From Streptomyces sp. NBC_01451 (GTDB lineage Bacteria > Actinomycetota > Actinomycetes > Streptomycetales > Streptomycetaceae), in assembly GCF_036227485.1 (NCBI RefSeq), contig NZ_CP109479.1, positions 2,914,001 through 2,978,000 on the forward strand: a stretch of DNA of 64,000 nucleotides, read 5' to 3'. Positions 9,426 to 18,289 of the stretch are shown piece by piece. Numbering within the stretch: the stretch's first letter is position 1; the number at the start of each line of letters is the position of its first letter. The notes beneath the pieces are model-generated. The model saw nothing but the letters and a program-made list of their open reading frames with translations, was not told the DNA's origin and did no database searches. The position numbers were made by a program, and so were the translations under genes.

Positions 9426-9619
9426 CGCGGCCGCCGTGCGGGGAGCGCCCTGGGGCCGACTCGCTCGATCTCCCGGCGGGTCCTCCATGCCTCGCGGAGC
9501 TGGCGGTCGACGCGCCGGTCGTGCGCCAGGCCGATCAGGGACGGAAGGGCGAGGGCCACGAAGATCGCGACGACGACGAGGATTCCGACGATGTTGTCCG
9601 TTGCTGTGTTCATGGACAT
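9392..9619 (-). CDS. Small membrane protein of unknown function
   Basis: A 75-residue product with one N-terminal hydrophobic helix (IVGILVVVAIFVALALPSLI) followed by a strongly basic, arginine-rich cytoplasmic tail (HDRRVDRQLREAWRTRR). This is the common form of small Streptomyces membrane proteins. A second possible start (MNTATDN) lies two codons in. The reading frame overlaps the end of the lipoprotein gene on the other strand. There are no catalytic motifs; function is unknown. Support comes from the well-formed helix-plus-basic-tail design; the ribosome site is weak. Confidence 0.55.
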   Translation of the reverse strand: MSMNTATDNIVGILVVVAIFVALALPSLIGLAHDRRVDRQLREAWRTRREIERVGPRALPARRPRYFTTTVTRHS

Positions 9620-9650
9620 CAGTCTCGCGCCGAATACTCCTGACTGTCAG

Positions 9651-9685
9651 TGGCAGGACTGCCGCACACCCTCGATTTCCTGCCA
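9651..9685. promoter_or_regulatory. Inverted repeat TGGCAGGA/TCCTGCCA upstream of the AraC-type regulator
   Basis: TGGCAGGA (9651-9658) and TCCTGCCA (9678-9685) form a perfect 8-bp inverted repeat 27 bp apart, ending 21 bases before the regulator ATG. A shorter GGCAG-GA-CTGCC palindrome lies inside the left half. An autoregulatory operator is a reasonable guess. Confidence 0.35.
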
Positions 9686-9706
9686 ATGCCGAGGCACACT
9701 GGGGAC

Positions 9707-10669
9707 ATGCTCGAAAACGTGGCCGTAGTACTGCTCGACGGAGTGCACCCCTTCGAACTCGGCGTCGTCTGCGAGGTCTTCGGCCTCGACCGCAGCGACG
9801 AGAACCTGCCGGTGTACGACTTCGCGGTCGCCTCGGCCGAGGGCCCGACCCTGAGCACCCACGCGGGCTTCACGGTGGGTACGGAACACGGGCTGGAGCG
9901 GCTTGAGACAGCCGATCTGATCGCCGTACCGGCCGGGCAGACCTACGCGGACCGGGAGTATCCGCCGGAGCTGCTGGACGCGCTGCGGCGAGCCGTGGAG
10001 CGCGGGGCCCGGGTGCTCAGCGTCTGTTCCGGGGTCTTCGTGCTCGCCGCCGCGGGCCTGCTGGACGGCCGGCGGTGTGCGGTGCACTGGCGGCACGCCG
10101 ACGAGCTGGCCCGGCGCTATCCACGGGTCCGGGTCGAGCCGGACGTGCTGTACGTCGACGCCGGGCCGGTGATCACCTCCGCCGGTACGGCCGCCGGGAT
10201 CGACGCCTGTCTGCACCTCGTCCGGCAGGAGCACGGGCCCGAGGTCGCCAACGCCATCGCCCGCCGGATGGTCGTACCGCCGCACCGGGACGGCGGGCAG
10301 GCCCAGTACATCGAGCGGCCTCTGCCCCGGTCGCGGTGCGACACCGTCGGGGAGGTGCTGGTGTGGATGGAGCGCCATCTCGACGAGGAGGTGACGGTCG
10401 AGCAGCTCGCCGAGCGCGCCCACATGTCGCCGCGCACCTTCGCCCGCCGCTTCCAGCAGGAGACCGGCACCACGCCCTACCGCTGGATCCTGCGGCAACG
10501 CGTGCTGCTGGCGCAGCAGTTGCTGGAGGCGACGGACGAGACGATGGACGCGATCGCCTGGCGCACCGGGTTCGGCAACTCGGCGGCGCTGCGCCACCAG
10601 TTCGTACGGTCGCTGGGGACCACCCCGCAGGCGTACCGGCGTACGTTCAAGGGCCCGGAGGCCGCCTGA
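9707..10669 (+). CDS. nrdS: GlxA-family AraC-type transcriptional regulator, probable NrdS
   Basis: A 320-residue regulator with an N-terminal DJ-1/PfpI (class I amidotransferase-like) domain (about residues 1-190; VCSGVFVLAAAGLLDGRR holds the nucleophile-elbow cysteine region). A C-terminal AraC-type double helix-turn-helix follows (ELAERAHMSPRTFARRF and AWRTGFGNSAALRHQF). S. coelicolor NrdS, the third product of nrdABS, is remembered as AraC-like and as the gene next to the albaflavenone P450. Position and family both fit here, but the gene is separated from nrdB by two unrelated genes and a terminator. The start at 9707 (MLENVAVVLLDG) is chosen because it begins the conserved domain; in-frame ATGs at 9650 and 9686 are possible. 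Gene symbol is tentative. Confidence 0.75.
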   Translation: MLENVAVVLLDGVHPFELGVVCEVFGLDRSDENLPVYDFAVASAEGPTLSTHAGFTVGTEHGLERLETADLIAVPAGQTYADREYPPELLDALRRAVERGARVLSVCSGVFVLAAAGLLDGRRCAVHWRHADELARRYPRVRVEPDVLYVDAGPVITSAGTAAGIDACLHLVRQEHGPEVANAIARRMVVPPHRDGGQAQYIERPLPRSRCDTVGEVLVWMERHLDEEVTVEQLAERAHMSPRTFARRFQQETGTTPYRWILRQRVLLAQQLLEATDETMDAIAWRTGFGNSAALRHQFVRSLGTTPQAYRRTFKGPEAA

Positions 10670-10699
10670 ACGTACGCCCGTTCCACCACCCGGCCCCCT

Positions 10700-12070
10700 T
10701 CAGCGGGGTATCGCCCGCAGCAGCATCCGGTCCGGATGCAGGGTGATGCCCACGCGGACCGCGTCGCGTGATCCGGGCACCCGTTCGAAGCGCCACTTCC
10801 TGGCCACCTCGGCCGTGAGAATGGTCAGCATGGCCATCGAGAAATGGTCACTCGGACACTTGCGGTTGCCCACGCCGAACGGGGTCATCGCGTACTTGGG
10901 CAGGTCCTTGACACGTTCCGGAAGCCAGCGGTCGGGGTCGAACTCGGTGTTCCGCTCGTACGAACGCGGATCGCGCTGTATCGCGTACGGGCTGTACACG
11001 AGATCGGCACCGGCCGGAATCCGATAGCCGCCCAGCTCGGTCCCGGCCACCGCCCGCCGCGTCAAAATCCATACGGGCGGCTGCAAACGCATCGTCTCGA
11101 CGACGACATTGTTCGTGTACGCCAGCTTGCGGACGTCCGCGAATGCGACCGCCCGGTCGGACCCGACCGATTCGGCCTCCTCGGCGACCTTGTCGGCGTG
11201 TTCCGGCTGTTCGGCGAGGACCTGGAGCAGGGACATGATCGTGGAGGCGACGGTTTCGGCGCCCGGGGTGACTATGGCGATGACCTGGTCATGGATCTCC
11301 TGTTCGCCTATGGGCTCGCCATTCTCGTTCTTCGCGGTCAGCAAAGCCGTCAGCAAATCGTCCGGATTTTGACCGGATGCCCGGCGCTCGGCCACGATCT
11401 CGTCGACGACAAGATGCATATCGGCCAGCGCCCGGTTGAATTTGAGGTTGGCCGGCAGCGGAAGCCGGTAGAGGGGTCCCGCAGGGATCACCATGCGCCG
11501 GTACATCCCCAGGAACACCGTCGCGAGCGCGGCGCACAGCCGTTCGGCCCGCTCGTCCATGTAGTCGCCGCGCAGCAGACAGCGGGCCGCGATGCGCACG
11601 GCGATCCGGAAGGACTCCGCGGTGCAGTCGATGACCTCGCCGGGCTGCCAGCGCCGGGCGAACGCCTGTGCCTCCTCCGTCATGATCGGCCCGTACTCGG
11701 GGAGCACGTCCAGTCTGAACGCGGGCTGGATGGTGCGCCGTTGACGCCGGTGGGTGGGTCCGTTGGCGGTGGCCACGCCCTCCTTGCCGAGCAGCCCTTC
11801 GAGGGACTCCCACAGCGGGCCGCCGATGATGTAGGCGGGGTTCAGCGCGAGTTCCCCGACCAGTTCCGGGGACGTGGCGGCGTACACCGTCTTGGGGCCG
11901 AGTTTCAGCCGTACGACGTCGCCGTGGTCGCGGAGCCGGGCGAAGAAGCCCAGCGGGTCGCGGACCAGCTGCCAGCCGTGGCCGAGGAGCGGGACACCGC
12001 CGCCCGCGAAGGGCGGATCGGGCAGCTCCCCGGCGTGGGGAGACGCGGGACGTACTGATTCGACGGTCAT
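10700..12070 (-). CDS. CYP170-family cytochrome P450, epi-isozizaene 5-monooxygenase (albaflavenone synthase)
   Basis: A 456-residue P450. The heme-binding loop is [10 protein letters not shown] (the cysteine ligand, with Pro-Ser in place of the usual xGly), the ExxR motif is ETMR, and the oxygen-activation helix has PGAETVAS. These, and the translational overlap (ATGA) with the sesquiterpene cyclase, identify the enzyme that oxidises epi-isozizaene to albaflavenone. The S. coelicolor enzyme CYP170A1 also makes farnesene through a terpene-synthase-like DDxxD site. The matching segment here (residues 248-252) reads NENGE, so that second activity may be absent. Confidence 0.92.
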   Translation of the reverse strand: MTVESVRPASPHAGELPDPPFAGGGVPLLGHGWQLVRDPLGFFARLRDHGDVVRLKLGPKTVYAATSPELVGELALNPAYIIGGPLWESLEGLLGKEGVATANGPTHRRQRRTIQPAFRLDVLPEYGPIMTEEAQAFARRWQPGEVIDCTAESFRIAVRIAARCLLRGDYMDERAERLCAALATVFLGMYRRMVIPAGPLYRLPLPANLKFNRALADMHLVVDEIVAERRASGQNPDDLLTALLTAKNENGEPIGEQEIHDQVIAIVTPGAETVASTIMSLLQVLAEQPEHADKVAEEAESVGSDRAVAFADVRKLAYTNNVVVETMRLQPPVWILTRRAVAGTELGGYRIPAGADLVYSPYAIQRDPRSYERNTEFDPDRWLPERVKDLPKYAMTPFGVGNRKCPSDHFSMAMLTILTAEVARKWRFERVPGSRDAVRVGITLHPDRMLLRAIPR

Positions 12071-13152
12071 TTCTCACCTGCCGCTTCGTTGTTGACGTAC
12101 GGGGGTGTGGAGCGGTCGTCCCAGTTGTCGACCATGTAACGGCCGGACTCGTGGTGGAACCAGTAGACGGAACTGAACCAGTTCCGCATATTGCCGAGGC
12201 AGGCACTCACGGCGGTGCTGATTTGCTTTCCCCGCGCGCTGCCGTCGTCGATCGATTCGGCGAACCTGTGCACTTCCTGTTCCGCCGCGAGGAATTCCAG
12301 GACGGACCTCTCGACCCGTCCCCTGACTTCCGTGATGGCCTCTTCGAGTGTCAGTCCCTCATGCCGGATAAGACTGATCCCGAGATTGTGCACCTCGTCG
12401 CCCGCGAGTTCCTTCGGGAGCGAGCAGAGGTCGTTGTACCAGGCGGCGAATTCCTGGCTCAGCAGCGCCGCCCGGCGGAATGCGGGGTGTTTCCTCACCA
12501 CACCGGGGAGTTCGCATCCCGCGCTCGGTTCCAGGAGGTCGGTCCAGATCCAGTGCGCGAAGGTGAGCCGCCTGAGTTCCAGGTATTCCTCGACCTTCGG
12601 CACGGTTCCGTTTGTACGGTTTCGGAATTCGCGGTCGTACGCGTCGATCACCTCGTGGAAGTGCCGCGCGAAGCGGGCGTTCCACCTCCTGCCAAGGAAC
12701 GAGTAGAGGCGCAGCACACTGTCCGCGAACCCCGCGACCAGCGGGTCCCGGTGGTACAGATACAGCCCGGGTGCGTCCAGCGCCGCGTGGAGCCGGCCTT
12801 TGAGATGTCGCCAGGAAGCGGGACGGCCGTGCACGATGTCCCGGTCGTGGCGGTCGTCCCAGACGAAGAACCAGGCACTGAAGTCCGCTATCGCCTGGAG
12901 TACGTCGTCCGGGGCGCCGAGGTAGTACCCGGCCATGAGGTCGGTGTAGCAAAGGCCGTCGGCATATTCGGCGACCTTGTCCGCCGACATGAGGCGTTTT
13001 TCCAGCAGCCAGCCCTTGGTCTTCTCCTGCAGTCGGGGCCAATACGGATGCAGTTGCCGGGGAAACGCCGCCTCGATCACCGGTAGGGCCAGTGACGGTG
13101 GGATCGCTACCGCTGGTGTCGCCGGTGAGGTGCTGCGTGGGAAAGCAGGCAC
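12067..13152 (-). CDS. eizA: Epi-isozizaene synthase (class I sesquiterpene cyclase)
   Basis: The product cyclises farnesyl diphosphate to epi-isozizaene, the precursor of albaflavenone. The aspartate-rich metal site DDRHD is at residues 99-103 and the second metal site NDLCSLPKE at 240-248; RY near the C-terminus ([14 protein letters not shown]) completes the diphosphate sensor. With the GTG at 13152 the protein has 361 residues, the length I recall for the S. coelicolor enzyme, and GAGAGGGG lies 7 bases upstream. An ATG at 13284 would add 44 residues unlike the family. The gene ends by overlapping the P450 start by four bases, so the two form a two-gene operon. Confidence 0.93.
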   Translation of the reverse strand: MPAFPRSTSPATPAVAIPPSLALPVIEAAFPRQLHPYWPRLQEKTKGWLLEKRLMSADKVAEYADGLCYTDLMAGYYLGAPDDVLQAIADFSAWFFVWDDRHDRDIVHGRPASWRHLKGRLHAALDAPGLYLYHRDPLVAGFADSVLRLYSFLGRRWNARFARHFHEVIDAYDREFRNRTNGTVPKVEEYLELRRLTFAHWIWTDLLEPSAGCELPGVVRKHPAFRRAALLSQEFAAWYNDLCSLPKELAGDEVHNLGISLIRHEGLTLEEAITEVRGRVERSVLEFLAAEQEVHRFAESIDDGSARGKQISTAVSACLGNMRNWFSSVYWFHHESGRYMVDNWDDRSTPPYVNNEAAGEK

Positions 13153-13377
13153 GAACAAACCCCTCTCAGCCGCGAGTTGGCGCAACACCCCTCCCGCTGT
13201 GCCGGGCGTGCGCCGTTGCGTATCCCCGCAGTTCCCATTCAGCCCTACAACTGACCGTTCTGGGAACGGATTTGCTTCCTTCACTACCCCAAGCTGCCGA
13301 GATTCGCCGCTCGCCTGACTGGTTCTGGATCACTACGGACGCACTTGAGTCCGCGTTTCGATCGAACGTGCGACAGA
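13153..13377. other. Intergenic region upstream of the terpene synthase
   Basis: This stretch lies between the terpene synthase start and the deformylase terminator. It must hold the promoter of the albaflavenone operon (reverse strand), but I see no clear -10/-35 pair, repeat or small gene in it. Confidence 0.5.
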
Positions 13378-13430
13378 CACACGAACGGCTCCTGCTCAGG
13401 GCATCACCCTGAGCAGGAGCCGTTCGTGTG
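13378..13430 (-). terminator. Long perfect hairpin terminator downstream of peptide deformylase
   Basis: A perfect 24-bp inverted repeat (13378-13401 with 13407-13430) around a 5-base loop, 31 bases after the deformylase stop on the reverse strand. It insulates the albaflavenone operon from read-through. Confidence 0.85.
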
Positions 13431-13460
13431 CACGTCCGTCTCAGACGTTGTCAGAAGTGG

Positions 13461-14111
13461 TCAGCCGTTCGCGACCACGGGGTACCGGGGCTCGTTCTCG
13501 GCCATCTGCCGCAGCGCGTCCTTGCGCTCGCGCTTGGAGAGCCGGTCGATGTACAGGTACCCGTACAGGTGATCCGTCTCGTGCTGCAAACAGCGCGCGA
13601 AGTAGCCGGTGCCGCGGACCTTGATCGGGTTGCCCTTCTCGTCCTGCCCGGTCACCTCGGCGTAGTCGGGCCGGGCCAGCGGCGCGTAGGCGGTGGGCAC
13701 CGAGAGGCAGCCCTCGTTGCTGTCGTCCAGCCGGCGCCGGTCGGCGGGCAGTTCGACGAGCTTCGGGTTGCAGATGACACCGGTGTGCCGGGCGCCCTCG
13801 TCGTCGGGGCAGTCGTAGATGAAGACCTTCAGGTCGACGCCCACCTGGTTGGCGGCCAGACCGACGCCCTCGGCGGTGCGCTGGCTGGCGAACATGTCCG
13901 CCACCAGCTGCTCCAGTTCCGGGCCGAACTCGGTGACGTCCTGGCACTCCTTGTGCAGCACCGGGTTGCCGACGACCGTGATGGGCAGCGAGGTCCCGCG
14001 CTCACGCCAGGCGGCCTCGCGCTCCTCGCCGTCCTCGGTGTCGATGACGAAGCCCTCGTCGTCCACGGGAAGCACGCCCACGTGCTGCTGATCGGTGTCC
14101 TGCTGCGCCAT
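13461..14111 (-). CDS. def: Peptide deformylase
   Basis: The 216-residue enzyme removes the formyl group from the N-terminal methionine of new proteins. All three family motifs are intact: [10 protein letters not shown] (residues 82-91), EGCLSVP (133-139; the cysteine is a metal ligand) and QHETDH (176-181; two histidine ligands and the catalytic glutamate). An acidic N-terminal extension of about 40 residues ([12 protein letters not shown]) is longer than in E. coli. Streptomyces carry several deformylase genes; this one is at the position remembered for the copy next to the albaflavenone genes. It stands alone between a repeat and a strong terminator. Confidence 0.93.
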   Translation of the reverse strand: MAQQDTDQQHVGVLPVDDEGFVIDTEDGEEREAAWRERGTSLPITVVGNPVLHKECQDVTEFGPELEQLVADMFASQRTAEGVGLAANQVGVDLKVFIYDCPDDEGARHTGVICNPKLVELPADRRRLDDSNEGCLSVPTAYAPLARPDYAEVTGQDEKGNPIKVRGTGYFARCLQHETDHLYGYLYIDRLSKRERKDALRQMAENEPRYPVVANG

Positions 14112-14170
14112 GACCGACGATGCCTCTCAAACAATCAGGGGGTGAAGTTGCTGCTACAGGGTACGTGGAC

Positions 14171-14251
14171 GCGCCCCCGCGGGGGCGCGGGGCTGCGCCG
14201 ATTTGCGGCTCCGCCGCGCGGGCGCGACAAGCCACGACGGACCCGCGGTCG
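14171..14251 (+). repeat. Streptomyces intergenic repeat (family 1)
   Basis: A copy of a repeat typical of Streptomyces intergenic DNA. It starts with the palindrome GCGCCCCCGCGGGGGCGC, continues through GCGGCTCCGCCGCG and ends with GCGCGACAAGCCACGACGG. It lies just past the 3' end of the TPR gene on the reverse strand, where it may act as terminator. Confidence 0.65.
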
Positions 14252-14260
14252 GCGAGGTAC

Positions 14261-15241
14261 CTAGCAAACCTCTTCGAGATCCCGCCAGTCCCGAGTCTCC
14301 GGACTGTCGGCGACCCACCCGTCCAGCAACCCCCGTACGAGGGTCGCCGGGGCCGCGATCCCACACTCCCGCTCCGGCGCCCACAGCTGCCCGTCCGTAC
14401 GATGCCCCAGCGGCCCGGGGTGCCCCGGCTCACTGTGATCGTGCGGATCGAGATGCTCCCCGTCACCCTCGTCGGACGGCATCCGGGACTCCGAACACAT
14501 CCGGCACAGCAACCGCACCGACGACGACCAGTCCTCGGCAGCGAACCCGGCGTCGGACGCCAGCCGCTCCAGCGCGTCCCGGTCCTCCTCGGCGGCGGCC
14601 TCCAGAAGGACCACCCAGGTGGGCACGGGCGAGGGCGCCCACAGCTCGATCTCGTCGAACACGGGGTAGGAGTGCCCGGCCGCGGTGGTCCGCTCCCCGT
14701 GGGGCACCCCGTCGTGCAGCACGACCTCGCCCCAGCGCCGCCCGGAGGACGGCAGCGGAATCGACAGCACCTCGATCCGGGCGGGGTCCAGCCGCCGCCC
14801 CCACACGACCTCGGCCTCGCCCTCCGGCGACAGCCGTACGGCCGCGCTGCCCAGGTCCATCCCGGCGGGTTCACCGGCGGCCGTGGCACCCCCGGGCACC
14901 CGCAGCCCGTACGCCTGCCAGGCCCGCCGGGCCAGCGGCCAGTCCTGGAGGGCGGTGGCAGCGATGCCCACGTTCCACCAATCGGGGGCCCCGGTCTCCC
15001 GGTCGAGCAGCGCGACGGCGCGCAGACCGGCCGCCCGGGCCTGCTCCCAGTCGTGCCGGAACTTGTGCAGCAGGGCGAGGTTGAACCAGGACTCGGACAG
15101 CCAGGGTTCAAGATCGGCGGCACGTGTCAGCAGTGCGCCCGCGTCCTCGTACCGCCCGTCGCCGATCAGCGTGAACGCGCGGTCGGTGGCCTGCCGCCAT
15201 GAGGCGGAGGGCCGGTGCCGCCCCTTGCCGAAGATCCTCAC
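14261..15241 (-). CDS. Tetratricopeptide-repeat protein of unknown function
   Basis: With the GTG at 15241 the protein has 326 residues. The N-terminal third contains TPR-like helices (ASWRQATDRAFTLIGDGRYEDAG, AADLEPWLSESWFNLALLHK), which usually mediate protein contacts. The central part is an unrecognised beta-rich domain. Two cysteines (LLCRMCSE) and a His/Asp-rich stretch (HLDPHDHSEPGHPG) near residue 270 could bind metal. An in-frame ATG at 15343 would add 34 residues without a convincing ribosome site. No catalytic function can be assigned. It lies downstream of the HD-domain genes on the same strand, 157 bases away. Confidence 0.75.
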   Translation of the reverse strand: MRIFGKGRHRPSASWRQATDRAFTLIGDGRYEDAGALLTRAADLEPWLSESWFNLALLHKFRHDWEQARAAGLRAVALLDRETGAPDWWNVGIAATALQDWPLARRAWQAYGLRVPGGATAAGEPAGMDLGSAAVRLSPEGEAEVVWGRRLDPARIEVLSIPLPSSGRRWGEVVLHDGVPHGERTTAAGHSYPVFDEIELWAPSPVPTWVVLLEAAAEEDRDALERLASDAGFAAEDWSSSVRLLCRMCSESRMPSDEGDGEHLDPHDHSEPGHPGPLGHRTDGQLWAPERECGIAAPATLVRGLLDGWVADSPETRDWRDLEEVC

Positions 15242-15398
15242 GATTCCCGCCTGCCAGTGCCGTGGAATGGGCCGGCTTCTGCCCCCGTACAGCCTCTCCC
15301 TCGCATCCAACCACGGACCGCTGGAGGGGCGCTCATTACCCATGGGTTACCCAACCGAGGGCAGCGTAAGACCGTCCACCCCTCTCCCACCACCATCT

Positions 15399-16625
15399 TC
15401 AACCGATGTGCTCCCCCACGACTCCGCCATTCCTGGCGAGTACCCTGCCGAGGGATTCCACCACCTCGGGCTGATAGTCCCGCCCGGTGCCGAGCCGCAG
15501 CTCTTCGAGCGCCCGCAGCGGACCGCCCGCTCCGGCGTCCCGCACCTTCTCCTCGTAGGCGTTGACGGCCCGCACGATGCGCGCGGAGACCGGCTGCTCC
15601 CGGTACGGATCGGCCTGCCGTTCCACGACCACGGCGACCGCCGCGGCCACCCCCGTCTGCCGTACGACGGCCCCGCCGAGCAGCGCGATCCGGCGCTGTT
15701 CCTCCACGGGGAGTACGGCGGTGGCCCCGGCCGGTACCGGGTCGACGAGGCTGAGCTGCCCGATGTCGTGCATGAGGGCCGCGTACTCCAGCACGGTCAG
15801 CTCCGCCTCGGACAGCCCCAGCTCCCGCCCCACCGCCCGGCTGAGCACCGCGACGCGACGGGCGTGCCCGGCAGGCGTGTACCCGGCGATCTCGGTGGCG
15901 CGGGCCAGCGAGGCGATCGTCTGCCGATAGGTGGCCCGCACGGCCGCGTACCGCCGGAAGGCGAGCTGGGTGAGGAGCAGCGGCAGCGAGAAGACGGGCA
16001 GCGCCCAGAGTCCGACGACGGCGACGGCGAGCGCCATGACCACCCCGGTGGCGCACACGGCGGTCCCGATCCCCAGGGTGGCCCGCAACTCGTCCCGCAG
16101 CAGCGGACCGAAGGGCCAGCCGGTGCGCGAGTGGGCGAGCGCGGCGGCGAGCACCGCGTCGCAGAGCGCGGTGAGCACGAGCAGCGCGACAAGCAGCAGG
16201 ACGTACGCGGGGCCACCCCAGGCCTCGAACACACCCTGGTTGTACAGGGGTTGGAAGCAGGTGGCGGCGAACCCGGCGGTGAGCACCCGGCGGGCGAGGT
16301 GGTCGGCGGTCGGCCCCTGCCCGCGCGCGACGTGCGGTACGCACCCGACGAGGGTGGCCGCGACGACGACGGCGACGACCTGGAGGGCGCCGTGGTGCGT
16401 GGCCCGCCCGGCGTCCTCCCCGAGCAGCGCGTACGACAGCGCCCCGGCGGCGGCGAGCGGCGCCGCCTCCCGCGACTCGGGCCCGCTCCACCGGGTCAGC
16501 TCCCCGAGCACGACGAGCACCCCGAAGGAGAGCGCGACGGCCCGCCCGTCGAGGCCGGACCAGAGGGTATGGGCGAGAGAGAGAAACGCGAGAAGACCGG
16601 CGGTGGCATGAACGAGGGGCCTCAT
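15399..16625 (-). CDS. Membrane-bound HD-domain protein with degenerate HD-GYP site
   Basis: A 408-residue protein: the first ~215 residues form several membrane helices, followed by an HD-type domain. The first histidine (HARRVAVLS) and the HD pair (LMHDIGQLS) remain. The later HHE and GYP motifs of true HD-GYP phosphodiesterases are replaced (VVERQADPYREQPVS). It is therefore probably inactive or altered in activity, and may regulate its active neighbour. Its ATG overlaps the stop of that neighbour by four bases. I recall a conserved Streptomyces pair named HdgA/HdgB with this layout; assignment to that pair is tentative. Confidence 0.82.
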   Translation of the reverse strand: MRPLVHATAGLLAFLSLAHTLWSGLDGRAVALSFGVLVVLGELTRWSGPESREAAPLAAAGALSYALLGEDAGRATHHGALQVVAVVVAATLVGCVPHVARGQGPTADHLARRVLTAGFAATCFQPLYNQGVFEAWGGPAYVLLLVALLVLTALCDAVLAAALAHSRTGWPFGPLLRDELRATLGIGTAVCATGVVMALAVAVVGLWALPVFSLPLLLTQLAFRRYAAVRATYRQTIASLARATEIAGYTPAGHARRVAVLSRAVGRELGLSEAELTVLEYAALMHDIGQLSLVDPVPAGATAVLPVEEQRRIALLGGAVVRQTGVAAAVAVVVERQADPYREQPVSARIVRAVNAYEEKVRDAGAGGPLRALEELRLGTGRDYQPEVVESLGRVLARNGGVVGEHIG

Positions 16626-18097
16626 GCCACCCCACCTTCACTACGAACCTGCCCGGGACGGGGAAGGGCAACGGGGCCGGAGCCGGAGTCGGAATCAAGG
16701 CCGGGACCGGGATCGGGATCGGCGCACGTTGGTGGCCGACTGGAAACGAGCGGAGCGGGTGGGTGATCACGACGGGGCTGGACTCCGTCAGCCGTCACCG
16801 CCGGATGCCACCCACCCCGCCGGCCAAGCGCACGCGCCAACGCCCCCACCATCACCGGATCGAACTGCGTCCCCGCGCACCTCTCCAGTTCCGCCAGAGC
16901 AACCCGCACCGGCCGCGCCCTGCTGTACGACCGGGTCGACGTCATCGCGTCGAAGGCGTCCGCGACGGCGACCACACGCGCGAACTCCGGGATCTGGCCG
17001 CCGACAAGCCCGTAGGGGTACCCGCTGCCGTCCAGCCGCTCGTGATGGTGCAGGATCGCCGACCGCGCCTCCCCGAGGAAGCCGATCCCCCGGACCATCT
17101 CGTGTCCGTACTCCGGGTGCAGTTCGATCACCCGCCGCTCCTCCGGGGTCAGCGGCCCGTCCTTCCGCAGCAGCCGGGTGGGAACGCCCAGTTTGCCCAC
17201 GTCGTGCAGGATCCCGGCGAACCGCAGTACCTCCACCCGCTCGTCGTCCATGCCCAGTTCCCGCGCGATCATCATCGACGCCTGTCCGACCCGCTCGCTG
17301 TGCCCGCGCGTGTACCCGTCCTTGATGTCGACGGCCTGCACGAGCGCCCTGATCGTCGCCTGGTGGGCCGCCCGCTCCCGGTGGTACTGCGCGAACACCC
17401 ACCACGACACCCACATCGGCAGCAGCACGAGCAGCGCGGCCACGGGCCCGTACGGGCCGCGCCACAGGACGGCCATCATCAGCCCCGCGAGCCCGTGCAC
17501 GCCGACCGGCACCAGTGACCGTACGAACAGCCCCCGCCAGGCCAGCCGCACCGGCACCCGTTCGGCGAGCGCCAGGATGCCTCCGTCGAGCAGGGCCAGG
17601 ACCAGGCAGAACGCGACCACGGCCGCCCCCGCGGTGACCAGCGCGTACGGAAAACTGGAGGAGACCACCGTGTCCGGTCCGCCGAGCGACCAGTGCACCC
17701 GGGAAGCCGTCCAGGCGCCGATCCCGAGCTGTCCGGCCCGCCAGAGCCGGCGCGGCCAGGGCGTCCGCTCGCCGCCCCGGACCAGCAGCGCGCCCGGCAG
17801 CGGCACGAGGGCGGCGGCCGCGGGCGGCAGCAGGAAGGCGGCGGCGAGCAGGACGGGCGTGTGCCACCGGGGCGGCCCGGCACCGGCGCCCCCGGGACCG
17901 GCGGCGCCCGGACCCTCGTATCCGCGGGCTCCGCCGAACCGGCCGGCCGCGAGCTGCTCGCACGCGGCGCACAGCGCGGCGAACAGCGCCACGGCGCCCC
18001 AGGGGGCGTGCGCGGACCGGACGGGCGCCGCGCAGAGGGCGGCCCCCACGGCGACGGCGATGACGTAGACACGCGCCCACGGTGTGATCGACCGCAT
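16622..18097 (-). CDS. Membrane-anchored HD-GYP phosphodiesterase-like protein
   Basis: A 491-residue protein with an N-terminal membrane region of about eight hydrophobic segments and a complete HD-GYP domain: HSERVG, ILHDVGKLGVP, HPEYGHE, HHERLDGSGYPYG and DAFDAMTS. HD-GYP enzymes usually hydrolyse cyclic di-GMP, which controls development in Streptomyces; activity here is inferred. The ATG at 18097 is chosen because GGGGGAGGGAG lies just upstream. The C-terminus has a Pro-rich tail rich in DP and GS repeats. It is followed, with overlapping codons, by the degenerate HD protein and preceded by a roadblock-like gene on the same strand. Confidence 0.88.
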   Translation of the reverse strand: MRSITPWARVYVIAVAVGAALCAAPVRSAHAPWGAVALFAALCAACEQLAAGRFGGARGYEGPGAAGPGGAGAGPPRWHTPVLLAAAFLLPPAAAALVPLPGALLVRGGERTPWPRRLWRAGQLGIGAWTASRVHWSLGGPDTVVSSSFPYALVTAGAAVVAFCLVLALLDGGILALAERVPVRLAWRGLFVRSLVPVGVHGLAGLMMAVLWRGPYGPVAALLVLLPMWVSWWVFAQYHRERAAHQATIRALVQAVDIKDGYTRGHSERVGQASMMIARELGMDDERVEVLRFAGILHDVGKLGVPTRLLRKDGPLTPEERRVIELHPEYGHEMVRGIGFLGEARSAILHHHERLDGSGYPYGLVGGQIPEFARVVAVADAFDAMTSTRSYSRARPVRVALAELERCAGTQFDPVMVGALARALGRRGGWHPAVTADGVQPRRDHPPAPLVSSRPPTCADPDPGPGLDSDSGSGPVALPRPGQVRSEGGVA

Positions 18098-18289
18098 GGC
18101 GCTCCCTCCCCCGTGTACCGGACCGGGGCCGGCCCGGGCTGATGTGCGGCACAAGCCTGTTCAGGCTCCGGGACATGGAGGATAGGGCGGCCGACGGCGG
18201 CCGTACGGAGGCATTGGCCGAATCTCAGGCCTCAGGAGCCGCAGATTAGCCCGTTAGGGTGAGGCGTCGCGGGGTGCCGGCATATCGGC

